From assembly GCA_963837355.1 (NCBI GenBank), contig CAWIMY010000003.1, forward strand, positions 124,001 to 188,000: DNA of 64,000 nucleotides, in the 5' to 3' direction. This document shows, in pieces, positions 26,505 to 34,772 of this stretch. The position numbers and the translations under genes are program-made. The notes beneath the pieces were generated by a model. That model made no database searches. It saw only the letters and a program-made list of their open reading frames with translations, and was not told where the DNA came from. Origin of the DNA: Aureispira sp963837355 (lineage in GTDB: Bacteria > Bacteroidota > Bacteroidia > Chitinophagales > Saprospiraceae). Position 1 is the first letter of the stretch. Every line of letters begins with the position of its first letter.

Positions 26505-27824
26505 TTATTTTAGAACAGAGTTTGCCCAGCGACGCGTATACAAGCCCTTGCTGTCAAAACGTTTGGTTTGGTTATCGACGTTGACGGAGCGGTCGTCTTT
26601 GGGGTCAGGCCCAACACCACCCACGATATTCCAGTTGACCCAGTTGGAGCAAATGTCATAATCAATTAGGATGTGTTGAAAATAAGCCGCGCCCATGCGC
26701 CAATGTACACCCATGTCATTAATTAAGTAACTAGATACCAATTGACGCCCTTTTTGAGACAAAAATCCAGTGTATCGAAGTTGGGTCATACAAGCATTGA
26801 TTAGGGGAGAGTCTGTTTCGCCCATTTTCCAAGCGTTAAAAGCCGTCCAATCCTCGACCAGTTCTTTGCTTTCCTGACCGCGAATCCCGCCTTCTTCAAA
26901 AATAGCATGGCCGTATTTTTTGCCCATCAAGCGATAGTAATCTCGCCAAAGTAGTTCTTGAAAAAAAGCTTGGGCGGCTTTTTTACAGCGGTACTTTTTT
27001 TGGTACGCCATCAATTCTGAATAAATGTACTTGGGGGAAAGACAACCCGCAGCCAACCAAGGGGAAAAGTAAGAAGACCGAAAAGCCCCTTCCAATTCAT
27101 AGCGCGTTTCGTTGAAACGACTCAAATGCTCCTCCTCTCCAAAAAAGAGGGCGGCGCGCTCCAACGCAGCTTGTTCCCCACCTTCCAATAAGACCTCTGC
27201 ACGAGGATCGCGTTTTATTGGTTGATGACCCAAATCGGCTAGTGTAGGCAATTCCCCTACTTCTAATTCTATGCTCCAAGGCGTAAAGGCTTCTGGTGTT
27301 GGCAAGGGTTCGCGAACCGATACAAACCGCTCTACTTCTTTGCGAAAAGCGCTGAAGGTGTCGGGAGAATGAGAGATAGGAAAAGGCAAATCCTGTGTGT
27401 AATACAACATCTTGCCTCGAAAAAAAGAAATTTCCAAGCCCACCGACCACAGATTGCGTTCTAAAGAATTCTGTACTTCAACTTCATCTTGCGTCCGTTC
27501 CATGTTGGCGTAGACGTAACTTGCCTCTATTTTCTTAGCCAACTCAAAAATCTCCTCTTCGGGATGGCCAAAGCGTACCAGCAAATTAATTCCGCGCTCC
27601 TGAAATGCTTGCCGCAAACGCTCTACGCTCTCTAACAAAAATTGCGCACGGTGGGGGCCTGTTTTCTGAAAATCATAAGGTGTCCGCCCCATCAATTCTT
27701 CGGAGTTGAAAACATAAACGGGAACAATTTCTTCGCTGTGTTCTAAGGCAAAAGTGAGGGCTTCGTTGTCGTGCAACCGCAAATCCTTTCTAAACCATAC
27801 TATAATTCGCTGTGCTTTCTTCAT
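26505..27824 (-). CDS. DASH-type cryptochrome/photolyase
   Basis: The 439-residue protein begins IIVWFRKDLRLHDNEAL, a classical photolyase N-terminus. It has an alpha/beta antenna-binding domain (about 1-130) and a helical FAD domain. DASH features include PDTFSAFRKEVERF, ELLWRDYYRLMGKKYG, and the C-terminal GGVGPDPKDDRSVNVDNQTK with the aromatic-rich ICSNWVNWNIVGG. CRY-DASH proteins use blue light and FAD to repair cyclobutane dimers, mainly in single-stranded DNA. It is slightly short but intact. A TATCTTTG (minus strand, 27978-27985) is a possible -7 box about 155 nt upstream. Confidence 0.9.
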   Translation of the reverse strand: MKKAQRIIVWFRKDLRLHDNEALTFALEHSEEIVPVYVFNSEELMGRTPYDFQKTGPHRAQFLLESVERLRQAFQERGINLLVRFGHPEEEIFELAKKIEASYVYANMERTQDEVEVQNSLERNLWSVGLEISFFRGKMLYYTQDLPFPISHSPDTFSAFRKEVERFVSVREPLPTPEAFTPWSIELEVGELPTLADLGHQPIKRDPRAEVLLEGGEQAALERAALFFGEEEHLSRFNETRYELEGAFRSSYFSPWLAAGCLSPKYIYSELMAYQKKYRCKKAAQAFFQELLWRDYYRLMGKKYGHAIFEEGGIRGQESKELVEDWTAFNAWKMGETDSPLINACMTQLRYTGFLSQKGRQLVSSYLINDMGVHWRMGAAYFQHILIDYDICSNWVNWNIVGGVGPDPKDDRSVNVDNQTKRFDSKGLYTRRWANSVLK

Positions 27825-28240
27825 AATGGCATCTAATTGATCTTGGTGGATGGGGTGTCCCTTGGAGAGGATATCCGTTTCTAGGACTAGGCATTCAACT
27901 ACCTGAAAAACAACGAAACAGCTTTAAAAAGGATAAGAATGCCCTTTCTATTGCATTATTATTTTTCTCCAATCGTACAAAGATAACAAGAAAAGGCCAC
28001 AATGGTTGACAAGAAAAAACAAACTTTCATTTTTTTTTGAAAATTCAGAAAACAAGGCTAATTGGGGAGATAGAAAAGAAAGAGCGCGGCCTATCTGATA
28101 GGATATAAAGTGTCCTCGTTTGTACTTTCTAACCGCCCCGTGCGTATTAATAGTAGTTCTTTTTTTGAATAACCCGTTCTTACTTTTTATAAGAACAAGT
28201 GGTATCTTAGGGCAATATTTAATTAAACTGTCTCCTACTG
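27825..28240. other. Divergent intergenic region between photolyase and yjbQ
   Basis: 416 bp, AT-rich, no coding frame. It holds the candidate minus-strand -7 box CAAAGATA (27978-27985, read as TATCTTTG). Otherwise I see only poly-A/T tracts near 28016-28040. Confidence 0.4.
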
Positions 28241-28651
28241 ATGATTCAACAAGTAGAATTTCAATTGCCCCCGCACCCGCGCGGCTTTCACCTTATTACC
28301 GACCGTGTTTTGCAGGAATTACCTGCCTTACCTGAGCAAGGTATCTTGAATTTATTTATTCTTCACACCTCCGCAGGTCTCACGATTAATGAGAATGCAG
28401 ATCCTGATGTCCGCACCGACTTTGAAAGCATCTTTAATGCCCTTGTTCCTGAAAACCTGCCCTACCTCACCCACACGTTAGAAGGCCCTGACGATATGCC
28501 CGCCCACATTAAGGCAGCCTTAGTAGGTACTTCGGTGCAACTTCCTATTCGCAATGGGCAGCTACACTTGGGAACTTGGCAAGGGATTTATTTGTGTGAA
28601 TTTCGCAATCGCGGCGGCGGGCGGAAGTTGGTGGCTACGGTTTATAGCTAA
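28241..28651 (+). CDS. YjbQ family protein (secondary thiamine-phosphate synthase family)
   Basis: The 136-residue protein matches the YjbQ/UPF0047 family over its whole length. It has LFILHTSAGLTINENADPDV with the conserved His, Asn and Asp, DDMPAHIKAALVG with the second His, and LGTWQGIYLCEFRNRGG near the end. The family has weak thiamine phosphate synthase activity in E. coli, but the physiological role is unsettled. The ATG at 28241 gives the typical length. It converges with the dprA remnant. Confidence 0.9.
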   Translation: MIQQVEFQLPPHPRGFHLITDRVLQELPALPEQGILNLFILHTSAGLTINENADPDVRTDFESIFNALVPENLPYLTHTLEGPDDMPAHIKAALVGTSVQLPIRNGQLHLGTWQGIYLCEFRNRGGGRKLVATVYS

Positions 28652-28667
28652 TTAATTGCGATAAGCA

Positions 28668-29835
28668 CTACACCAGCTCAAATCGTTTTCCAGGCAAAGC
28701 GCGCACCACTCCTTTAAATTCTAGCTCCAACAGCAACACGGCTAATTGGCTGCTACTCCATCGTAAGATTCGATTCAACTCCTCCAAATGCAAGCTTGTT
28801 CCCACCAAACTACTCACCAAACGCTGTTCTTCAGTAGAAAGTGTTGGAAAAAGCTGTGGTTGGCGATGGCGTTGTGGCTCGTGCCAACCGAGCACGTAGG
28901 CCATATCAGCAGCCGACTCGATCAAACAAGCCCGATGGGTTTTCAGCAAGTGGTTACAGCCTTTGGCTAAAGGATCGTTGAGGCGGCCTGGCACGGCAAA
29001 TACTTCTTTGTTGTACTCGTTGGCCAAGTGGGCGGTAATCATCGACCCACCACGATTGGCGGTTTCCACGACCACTACGGCATCTGCCATACCTGCGATA
29101 ATGCGGTTTCGCATGGGGAAAGTGCTTGGAAAGAGGTTCTGTCTGTGTGCGAAACTCGGTGAGAATCCCGCCACAGCGTACCATTTTTTGGGCCGTTGGT
29201 TGGTGCTGGCTGGGATAAATCCGGTCTAAGCCATGTGCCACTACACCGATATTAGGCAATTGCAAGGCCAAGCTTTTACGGTGGGCCGTGATGTCAATAC
29301 CATAAGCCAAGCCGCTCACGATAAGCGGGCTGTAGCCCTGTAGTTCTTCTAACAAGTGTTCGCAGAAGTGCCGCCCGCGCGCACTAGGCTTGCGTGTTCC
29401 AACAAGTGCAACGACCTTACTGGCATTCAATGGGGCATTGCCTCGATAGTAGAGTAAAAAAGGCGCATCTGGACATTGTTGCAACCGCTTGGGGTAGTCC
29501 TTTTCTGTTTGCGAGAGCACCTGAATGTGGTACTTTTGAGCAAACGCCCATTCTTCTTCCGCCCGCTGCCAAGTGCTTTTATTCACAATGGCCTGCGCGG
29601 TTGTTGGCCCCAAATGGGTAAACTGGCACAACTCTTTGACCGTTGCTTGCGCAAATAAATTATCGGCAGAGCCATAATGTGCCACCAATTCGTGCGCAAT
29701 TTTGTTGCCGATACGCGGTACAAGTTGCAAGGCAATTTTAGCAATCAATTCTTCTTCTAGAGGGGCAGCGGTGGCAGAGGCGTTCAAAGGATCTTGTTTT
29801 ATGGGGCCAAAGAATAAGCAAAAAAAGAGGGGCAT
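28668..29835 (-). pseudogene. dprA: DNA processing protein DprA, split by an apparent 1-nt insertion
   Basis: Two overlapping frames together make one DprA. The 5' frame (29835 to about 29119) has the helix-hairpin-helix/SAM-like start (LVPRIGNKIAHELVAHYG) and the Rossmann core with VALVGTRKPSARG, IVSGLAYGIDITAH and GGILTEF. The 3' frame continues with FPMRNRIIAGMADAVVVVET, GGSMITA and the winged-helix tail ending in RFELV. They join if one base is removed from the run of four G at 29115-29118 (four C in the message). Restored length is about 380 residues, normal for DprA, which loads RecA on incoming DNA in transformation. The ATG overlaps the stop of the haem-binding gene (TAATG), implying coupling. 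A homopolymer sequencing error is more likely than true loss. Confidence 0.85.
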
Positions 29836-30278
29836 TACTGACTCTGCGCGTTAAGCCAACTTTCTAAAGTGGCTTTTTTATCGTCGTCTAAATAGGCAGC
29901 AGCATGCATTCGATAGTACCCTTTGGGGGGCATGTGTCCCTCGGCAATTTCTTCTGCCATTTCATGTAGAAGGTGTTTTTGATCTTCCGTAGACTCGACT
30001 CCCCAAGTAGAAAAATTGAGCTTCTTACGGCCATTTCTAATGTGTCCACTAATCCAAAAAGACACAGGCGCTACATAAGTATACCAAGGGTAGGTGGTTT
30101 CATAAGAATGACAATCGTAGCAGGCATCTTGAAGTTGGGTAAGAATAGCAGCAGGAGGCTGTTCTATTGCAACAAAAGTTTGAGCAGGTATAATTTCTGG
30201 AGTACTCTTATCCGTCGGAATAAACTGAAGGACTACCAGTACTACAAGTAGGAGTAAAAAAATTCTTTTCTTGTTCAT
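29835..30278 (-). CDS. Haem-binding domain protein (membrane-anchored, single CxxCH)
   Basis: The 147-residue protein begins MNKKRIFLLLLVVLVVLQFI, an uncleaved signal anchor, and carries one haem c motif in QDACYDCHSYETTYPWYTY. The following PVSFWISGHIRNGRKKLNFSTWG and MPPKGYYRMH are conserved in the Haem_bd (PF14376) family of Bacteroidota. It likely sits on the periplasmic side of the inner membrane and may take part in electron transfer. Its stop overlaps the dprA start, so the two share a transcript; the link is probably only positional. Confidence 0.8.
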   Translation of the reverse strand: MNKKRIFLLLLVVLVVLQFIPTDKSTPEIIPAQTFVAIEQPPAAILTQLQDACYDCHSYETTYPWYTYVAPVSFWISGHIRNGRKKLNFSTWGVESTEDQKHLLHEMAEEIAEGHMPPKGYYRMHAAAYLDDDKKATLESWLNAQSQ

Positions 30279-30532
30279 TAGAATAAATTAGCAGTTGATG
30301 ATAAAGTCGTTTAACAGGGAGAAAGATACAAAAAAAGCTCCTGACTAGTGGGGACTCATTGGGCACTCCTTGGGGCATTCTACGCATAAAACAAAAAGAT
30401 GTTACACAAAAACACTACCTTGGAGTAGCTTTTGTACGTTCTACTGTATAGCCACTTGCTCCTAAAAAAGCGAGAAAGGCTTGATTAGGTTTGTTTTATT
30501 AGTTTTGACTCTAGGCTAAATTTTATAGTACG

Positions 30533-31012
30533 ATGCGTTCTTCTTTTTTCTGTTTTTTATTGTTAACGGTTTCTTTTAGCGCTTGCCGAAAAGGGGCCAC
30601 GATTGACATTCCTTTCCGAGCTTATGTCGTCATTCCCGCAGGACTCAACACGGGTTTTTCTCATCATTTTGCTATTCGCAATATTCCTGGCGTTGATTAC
30701 GAGGAGCTGATCTCCGCGCGTCCTGCTTATGTGACGTTGACGGTAGAGTACGGCGAGGGCAACATGGACTTTGTGCAGCAAGGATTTATGTATACGGTCA
30801 AAGATGGCGTGCGCCAAGAGGTCGCTTATCAAACAGATTTACCTTTAACCAATGCTACCTTTGCCCAGCTTTATCCCTCTATTTTAGAAGTAGAGGAGCA
30901 CATTTCGCAAGAATTGTTTGATATGGAATTGAAGTTAATTTTCAGAAGTATTCCTGTAACAGAAACGCGTTTGCGCATTGATTTTGGAATGGAGGGTACG
31001 GTTAGTGAATAA
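30533..31012 (+). CDS. Putative lipoprotein of unknown function
   Basis: The 159-residue protein starts with a lipoprotein signal (MRSSFFCFLLLTVSFSAC; Cys18). The rest is beta-rich (IDIPFRAYVVIPAG, YVTLTVEYGEGNMDFVQ, RLRIDFGMEGTV). I recognise no family. A TAGTTTTG at 30500-30507 just upstream resembles a -7 box. xerD starts 40 nt downstream, so the two may be co-transcribed. Confidence 0.6.
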   Translation: MRSSFFCFLLLTVSFSACRKGATIDIPFRAYVVIPAGLNTGFSHHFAIRNIPGVDYEELISARPAYVTLTVEYGEGNMDFVQQGFMYTVKDGVRQEVAYQTDLPLTNATFAQLYPSILEVEEHISQELFDMELKLIFRSIPVTETRLRIDFGMEGTVSE

Positions 31013-31051
31013 AATTTCTTCTCTCTTTCTTATTCTGTTGTAACACTATTT

Positions 31052-31969
31052 ATGTCTATTATAACAACGTATACCGAAGGTTTTAGAGCCTATTTACAAT
31101 TAGAAAGAAACCTCTCCCCTGCTTCTATTGTCGCCTATGAGCAAGATTTGGATAAGTTTGACCAGTTTTTAGAATTGTCGGACTATGACAGAAGCATGAA
31201 AGAACTGGAATTAAGCCACTTACAGGCTTTTCTAGAAATGCTCCATGAATTGTGCCTAAGTGCGGCCTCACAGGCGCGAATTATTTCGGGCCTCAAAAGC
31301 TTTTTCAACTACTTATTACTAGAAAAAGTCTTGGATAAAAATCCCGCAATGCTGCTCTCCACACCCAAACGGAGCCGCCAATTGCCTGCCGTACTAGATT
31401 ATGAAGAAATAGAAGCCTTAATCGGTGCAATTGACCATTCCAAAAAAGAAGGGCTTCGCAACCGCGCCATTGTGGAAGTACTGTATGCCTGTGGCTTGCG
31501 GGTGAGTGAGTTGACTCACCTCAAAGTAACGAATCTTTACTTAGAAGTGGGTTACATTCGGGTAATTGGGAAAGGGAACAAAGAACGATTGGTGCTGATT
31601 GGAGAAACGGCGATCAAGCACCTTAATTTTTATTTGCACGAGCGCAACCAACAGGAAAACATCCACCCTGATAGCCGTGATATTGTTTTTCTCAACCGTC
31701 GAGGCAAGCAATTAACGCGCAACATGATTTTCCTTATCATTAAAGACCTCGCCAAGGCGATTGGCTTAAAAAAGAACATCTCTCCGCATACCTTTCGACA
31801 TTCTTTTGCCACGCATTTGGTAGAAGGGGGAGCGAGTTTGCGCGTGGTACAGGATTTGTTGGGGCATAGTTCGATTACTACCACAGAGTTGTATGCGAGC
31901 ATGGATATTCACTATTTGCATACCGAGCTGCAACATTACCACCCTAGAACCCGCCCTAAAAAAGACTAG
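31052..31969 (+). CDS. xerD: Tyrosine recombinase XerD-like
   Basis: The 305-residue protein has the N-terminal SAM-like core-binding domain (AYLQLERNLSPASIVAYEQD) and the catalytic domain with all active-site residues: Arg150 (GLRVSELTHL), Lys174 (GKGNKERLV), His246 and Arg249 (HTFRHSFATH), His272 (LLGHSSITTT) and Tyr281. The length and motifs fit XerD, which with XerC resolves chromosome dimers at dif. The housekeeping role rather than an integron or phage integrase is inferred from its size and from the lack of mobile genes around it. Its 3' end overlaps the convergent next gene by 4 nt. Confidence 0.85.
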   Translation: MSIITTYTEGFRAYLQLERNLSPASIVAYEQDLDKFDQFLELSDYDRSMKELELSHLQAFLEMLHELCLSAASQARIISGLKSFFNYLLLEKVLDKNPAMLLSTPKRSRQLPAVLDYEEIEALIGAIDHSKKEGLRNRAIVEVLYACGLRVSELTHLKVTNLYLEVGYIRVIGKGNKERLVLIGETAIKHLNFYLHERNQQENIHPDSRDIVFLNRRGKQLTRNMIFLIIKDLAKAIGLKKNISPHTFRHSFATHLVEGGASLRVVQDLLGHSSITTTELYASMDIHYLHTELQHYHPRTRPKKD

Positions 31970-33483
31970 CCTGGGCGACCATTGCGCTTAGTTTTGCGCT
32001 TTAAACCCTCTGAACGGCGATAGACAGGGCTCGTTTCCATGACGCGCTGGCGCTCGCGTTCTATTTTTTTAAATTTTTGGTGGGTATACTCCTCTTCAAA
32101 GGAGCGAATATTATCCGTATCGCCCAATCGCTCCAAACAATACAAGTAATGCGCTAGAATATCGCGCTCCGTAAAATCATCTGGCTTATTGCCAATAATT
32201 AGCCAATACAAATGCGCGGCAAATCCGTACACTTCTAAGTCTAAAGCAATATCAGCATACTCCAAAATACGGTCTTGAATGATGCGTTGATTATTGAATA
32301 TCAAGTTGATCTCGTGCCGTTTAGACATCAAGTAAACCTCTTTACTACTGTGGGTAGGAATCGGCATATTAAACAAAGGGTCGCAAGAGTAAACAATCTC
32401 CTTACACTCCTTCCAGAGGTTGATGATCTCGTCAGGAGCTGCTTCGGTTAGGAGCAGCGAGCGAGAATAATACTTTTGGTAATTAAGAACGGCAGAGCGG
32501 GGCAAGGTCTTCAATTGTTCCTCAAAATACAGCGCCGCACTCTCAAAATCTCCCTGTTCTTGAAACGTTCGCCCCTCGCGCACAACGGCTTGCAAATCAT
32601 CAAAGAGCCACTGCATTCTAAAATCAAACTGTCGATAAAAATTAAGCGCCATCGAATTCTGCTCGGGAAAGACCTGAGCCACATTCAAATACCGCTGCGC
32701 CAAATCATACTCCCCCTTGATTACATGCAAACATATTTTGGACAAAATCACCAAACCATTGCCCGATTCAATCTCCATCGTTGCCCGCCAATAAGTAGGA
32801 TTTCCAACGGTCAAGGCGTGGGTCGTTGTATCTCGATAAGCGCTGTCGCGCAACATATCGCCAATGGCATTGACCCCACGCAACTGTGTTCGTAAGGTAT
32901 CTTCATAATAGCTCAAAACAGGCAATACCTCTTCAATCACCCATGCTTCAAATAATTTGGCTTTGCCTGCTAAATCAGCCGCTTCAAACTGCGCACGCAC
33001 TTTTTCTTCGGGCAAGGCGATTTGAGGCAAGAATTTCAGTTGTGGATCTTGGCATCCCAAGCCTACTTTTGCGTTGACTAAATAGGCATACTCGGTTAGT
33101 TCGGAGCGGGGAATTCGGGATAGACTTTCGAGGCGACGGATGAGATGGGTAGTCCGCTCGGCACTTAGTTGAGGGCGCGAACTTACTTCTACCAATGGGG
33201 TTTTATTTTTAGGCAAAGTTACTAAAACCATTACATCATGGTTGCCTTTTTCCAATGATAAGAACGCCTTGATAGAAGCTCTTACGCGCTCGTTCCAACG
33301 GTACAACTTATTGGTATCCAATGTGGCATAAGTAACCATATTATCCGTAAAGTACTCTACTTCTAATTCTACAGGTGTTCCTTGAGGCTCGTCTGTAATG
33401 GTTTCTTCAGAGCGTTGCACCTGCGCTTGCGCCCAAGGCATTGCCATCCAATATAAAAGGCAAATGAATGCACTAATTCTCAT
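31966..33483 (-). CDS. Exported protein of unknown function, TPR-like
   Basis: From ATG 33483 the protein is 505 residues; an upstream TTG at 33489 is less likely. It has a signal peptide (MRISAFICLLYWMAMPWAQA). A beta-rich N-terminal part of about 150 residues is followed by helical repeats (for example YDLAQRYLNVAQVFPEQ, GDFESAALYFEEQLKTLPR, YADIALDLEVYGFAAHLYWL) of TPR type. The C-terminal tail is basic (KRKTKRNGRPG). I recognise no specific family. It follows the other exported gene at 33544-34458 by 60 nt and is probably in the same operon. Confidence 0.6.
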   Translation of the reverse strand: MRISAFICLLYWMAMPWAQAQVQRSEETITDEPQGTPVELEVEYFTDNMVTYATLDTNKLYRWNERVRASIKAFLSLEKGNHDVMVLVTLPKNKTPLVEVSSRPQLSAERTTHLIRRLESLSRIPRSELTEYAYLVNAKVGLGCQDPQLKFLPQIALPEEKVRAQFEAADLAGKAKLFEAWVIEEVLPVLSYYEDTLRTQLRGVNAIGDMLRDSAYRDTTTHALTVGNPTYWRATMEIESGNGLVILSKICLHVIKGEYDLAQRYLNVAQVFPEQNSMALNFYRQFDFRMQWLFDDLQAVVREGRTFQEQGDFESAALYFEEQLKTLPRSAVLNYQKYYSRSLLLTEAAPDEIINLWKECKEIVYSCDPLFNMPIPTHSSKEVYLMSKRHEINLIFNNQRIIQDRILEYADIALDLEVYGFAAHLYWLIIGNKPDDFTERDILAHYLYCLERLGDTDNIRSFEEEYTHQKFKKIERERQRVMETSPVYRRSEGLKRKTKRNGRPG

Positions 33484-33543
33484 AAACAAATAGTTCTGTA
33501 GGCTACAGTCGGATTGCCTAAAAGAGGCCAGCCAATAAGCACT

Positions 33544-34458
33544 TTATTGGGAAGAACGCTTGTCCTCTTCAGGGGTCGTTTTCTCTATAATATAATTGAT
33601 TTTATCCACTACACGCGGATCTTCCTCCATCAAGCGTAACAATTTGCGTTCCAACTGATCGCCTTTGGCATAATTAGCCGACTTCCAAAAAACTTGATTG
33701 GGGTCGTTGAGAAAGCCAGGGTTGGCATATTCTACTAGCGGGTTGGCCTGAAAAGCTTCAATAGCACGGGTGATGCCCCCGCCTATTACATAACCTCTTT
33801 CTATAGGACTTTGTTTTGTCATTTTACGATAGAGAATCATGTTCAAGGGGATTTGTTCGACCACATCTACATTAACAAAGTAAGCCAAGGTACTCGGCAT
33901 TTTCTGTATGCGTATGACACTCATGTCTTCCATCCCTTCTTCTTCCAAGGCTTCGGCCAAAAAACCAAAGTGGTCGCTGGGTTCTCCCCCTTTGAATTTA
34001 ACAATAATGGTTGAGGTAAAATTGAGGGTACCAGGGATATAGTTGTAGCGTTTGCCTTTTTTGAAGGTGTAGGACGTACTGTCTACATCTAGTTTGAACT
34101 CTTGGCGAAAATCTTCCTTCAAGCGCATGGGAAATAAGATGTTTTTGAAGCCAAGCGACTCCATACGCATTTCAAAGAAGCCCCAGGGTAAGGTCGTTAC
34201 CCAAGCATCTTCGCCTTCATCGTAGCGCATTTCGTACTGCTCTGCGAGTCTTTTCACGCCGCCATTAAGGGCGTACATATCAATGGTTACTTTAATCTTA
34301 TCGCGTGCCTCCCAAAATCCATACGAGGTTTCAATTTTATCGCTGGCCGCATCAAAGGCCATCACAACACGAATAGAATCTTTTTTGGCTGGTTTTTGTT
34401 GTGCCCAACTCTCGGCGCTGCAACACAACAAACTAAGAATCAACAAACAGATATACAT
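33544..34458 (-). CDS. Exported protein of unknown function
   Basis: ATG 34458 gives 304 residues with a signal peptide (MYICLLILSLLCCSAESWAQ). The open frame to 34581 adds 41 unlikely residues. The mature part starts with a beta-rich domain (IRVVMAFDAASDKIETSYGF), followed by segments such as WVTTLPWGFFEMRMESLGF and FTSTIIVKFKGGEPSDHFG. The end is charged and helical. I recognise no family. It is transcribed together with the TPR-like gene downstream and lies behind the leuS terminator. Confidence 0.55.
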   Translation of the reverse strand: MYICLLILSLLCCSAESWAQQKPAKKDSIRVVMAFDAASDKIETSYGFWEARDKIKVTIDMYALNGGVKRLAEQYEMRYDEGEDAWVTTLPWGFFEMRMESLGFKNILFPMRLKEDFRQEFKLDVDSTSYTFKKGKRYNYIPGTLNFTSTIIVKFKGGEPSDHFGFLAEALEEEGMEDMSVIRIQKMPSTLAYFVNVDVVEQIPLNMILYRKMTKQSPIERGYVIGGGITRAIEAFQANPLVEYANPGFLNDPNQVFWKSANYAKGDQLERKLLRLMEEDPRVVDKINYIIEKTTPEEDKRSSQ

Positions 34459-34693
34459 AATTAGCTGGCTTATTTTTGGTGGGGATAGATAATAGGAGCG
34501 GTTCACGGCAGAGTGTTCTAACGTTTGATTTTTATGACGTGATTCTTCAAAGAAAATCGAAGCTTTCCACAAACGGTTCAAAACTACTGTTACACTCTAC
34601 TGAGTACTCTAAAATACGAAACTATTGGGAGGCAGGTAAAGGCACGGCGTTTTTTTTATGGTTTTGTCTATGGGTTGCTTGGCCTTGGGGCAA

Positions 34694-34728
34694 CAAAAAA
34701 TCGGTAGAAAACTGCTTTCCTACCGATT
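34694..34728 (-). terminator. leuS terminator
   Basis: On the minus strand AATCGGTAG and its exact complement enclose a 12-nt loop and are followed by TTTTTTG. It is 45 nt after the leuS stop. Confidence 0.8.
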
Positions 34729-34772
34729 CTATCTACTTTTCTAGCAACTACTAGATTATTTATTGATAATTG

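Noticed and set aside
31052..31969. Tyrosine recombinase as a phage or island integrase
   Set aside because: Size, residues and lack of mobile neighbours or attachment repeats fit chromosomal XerD.
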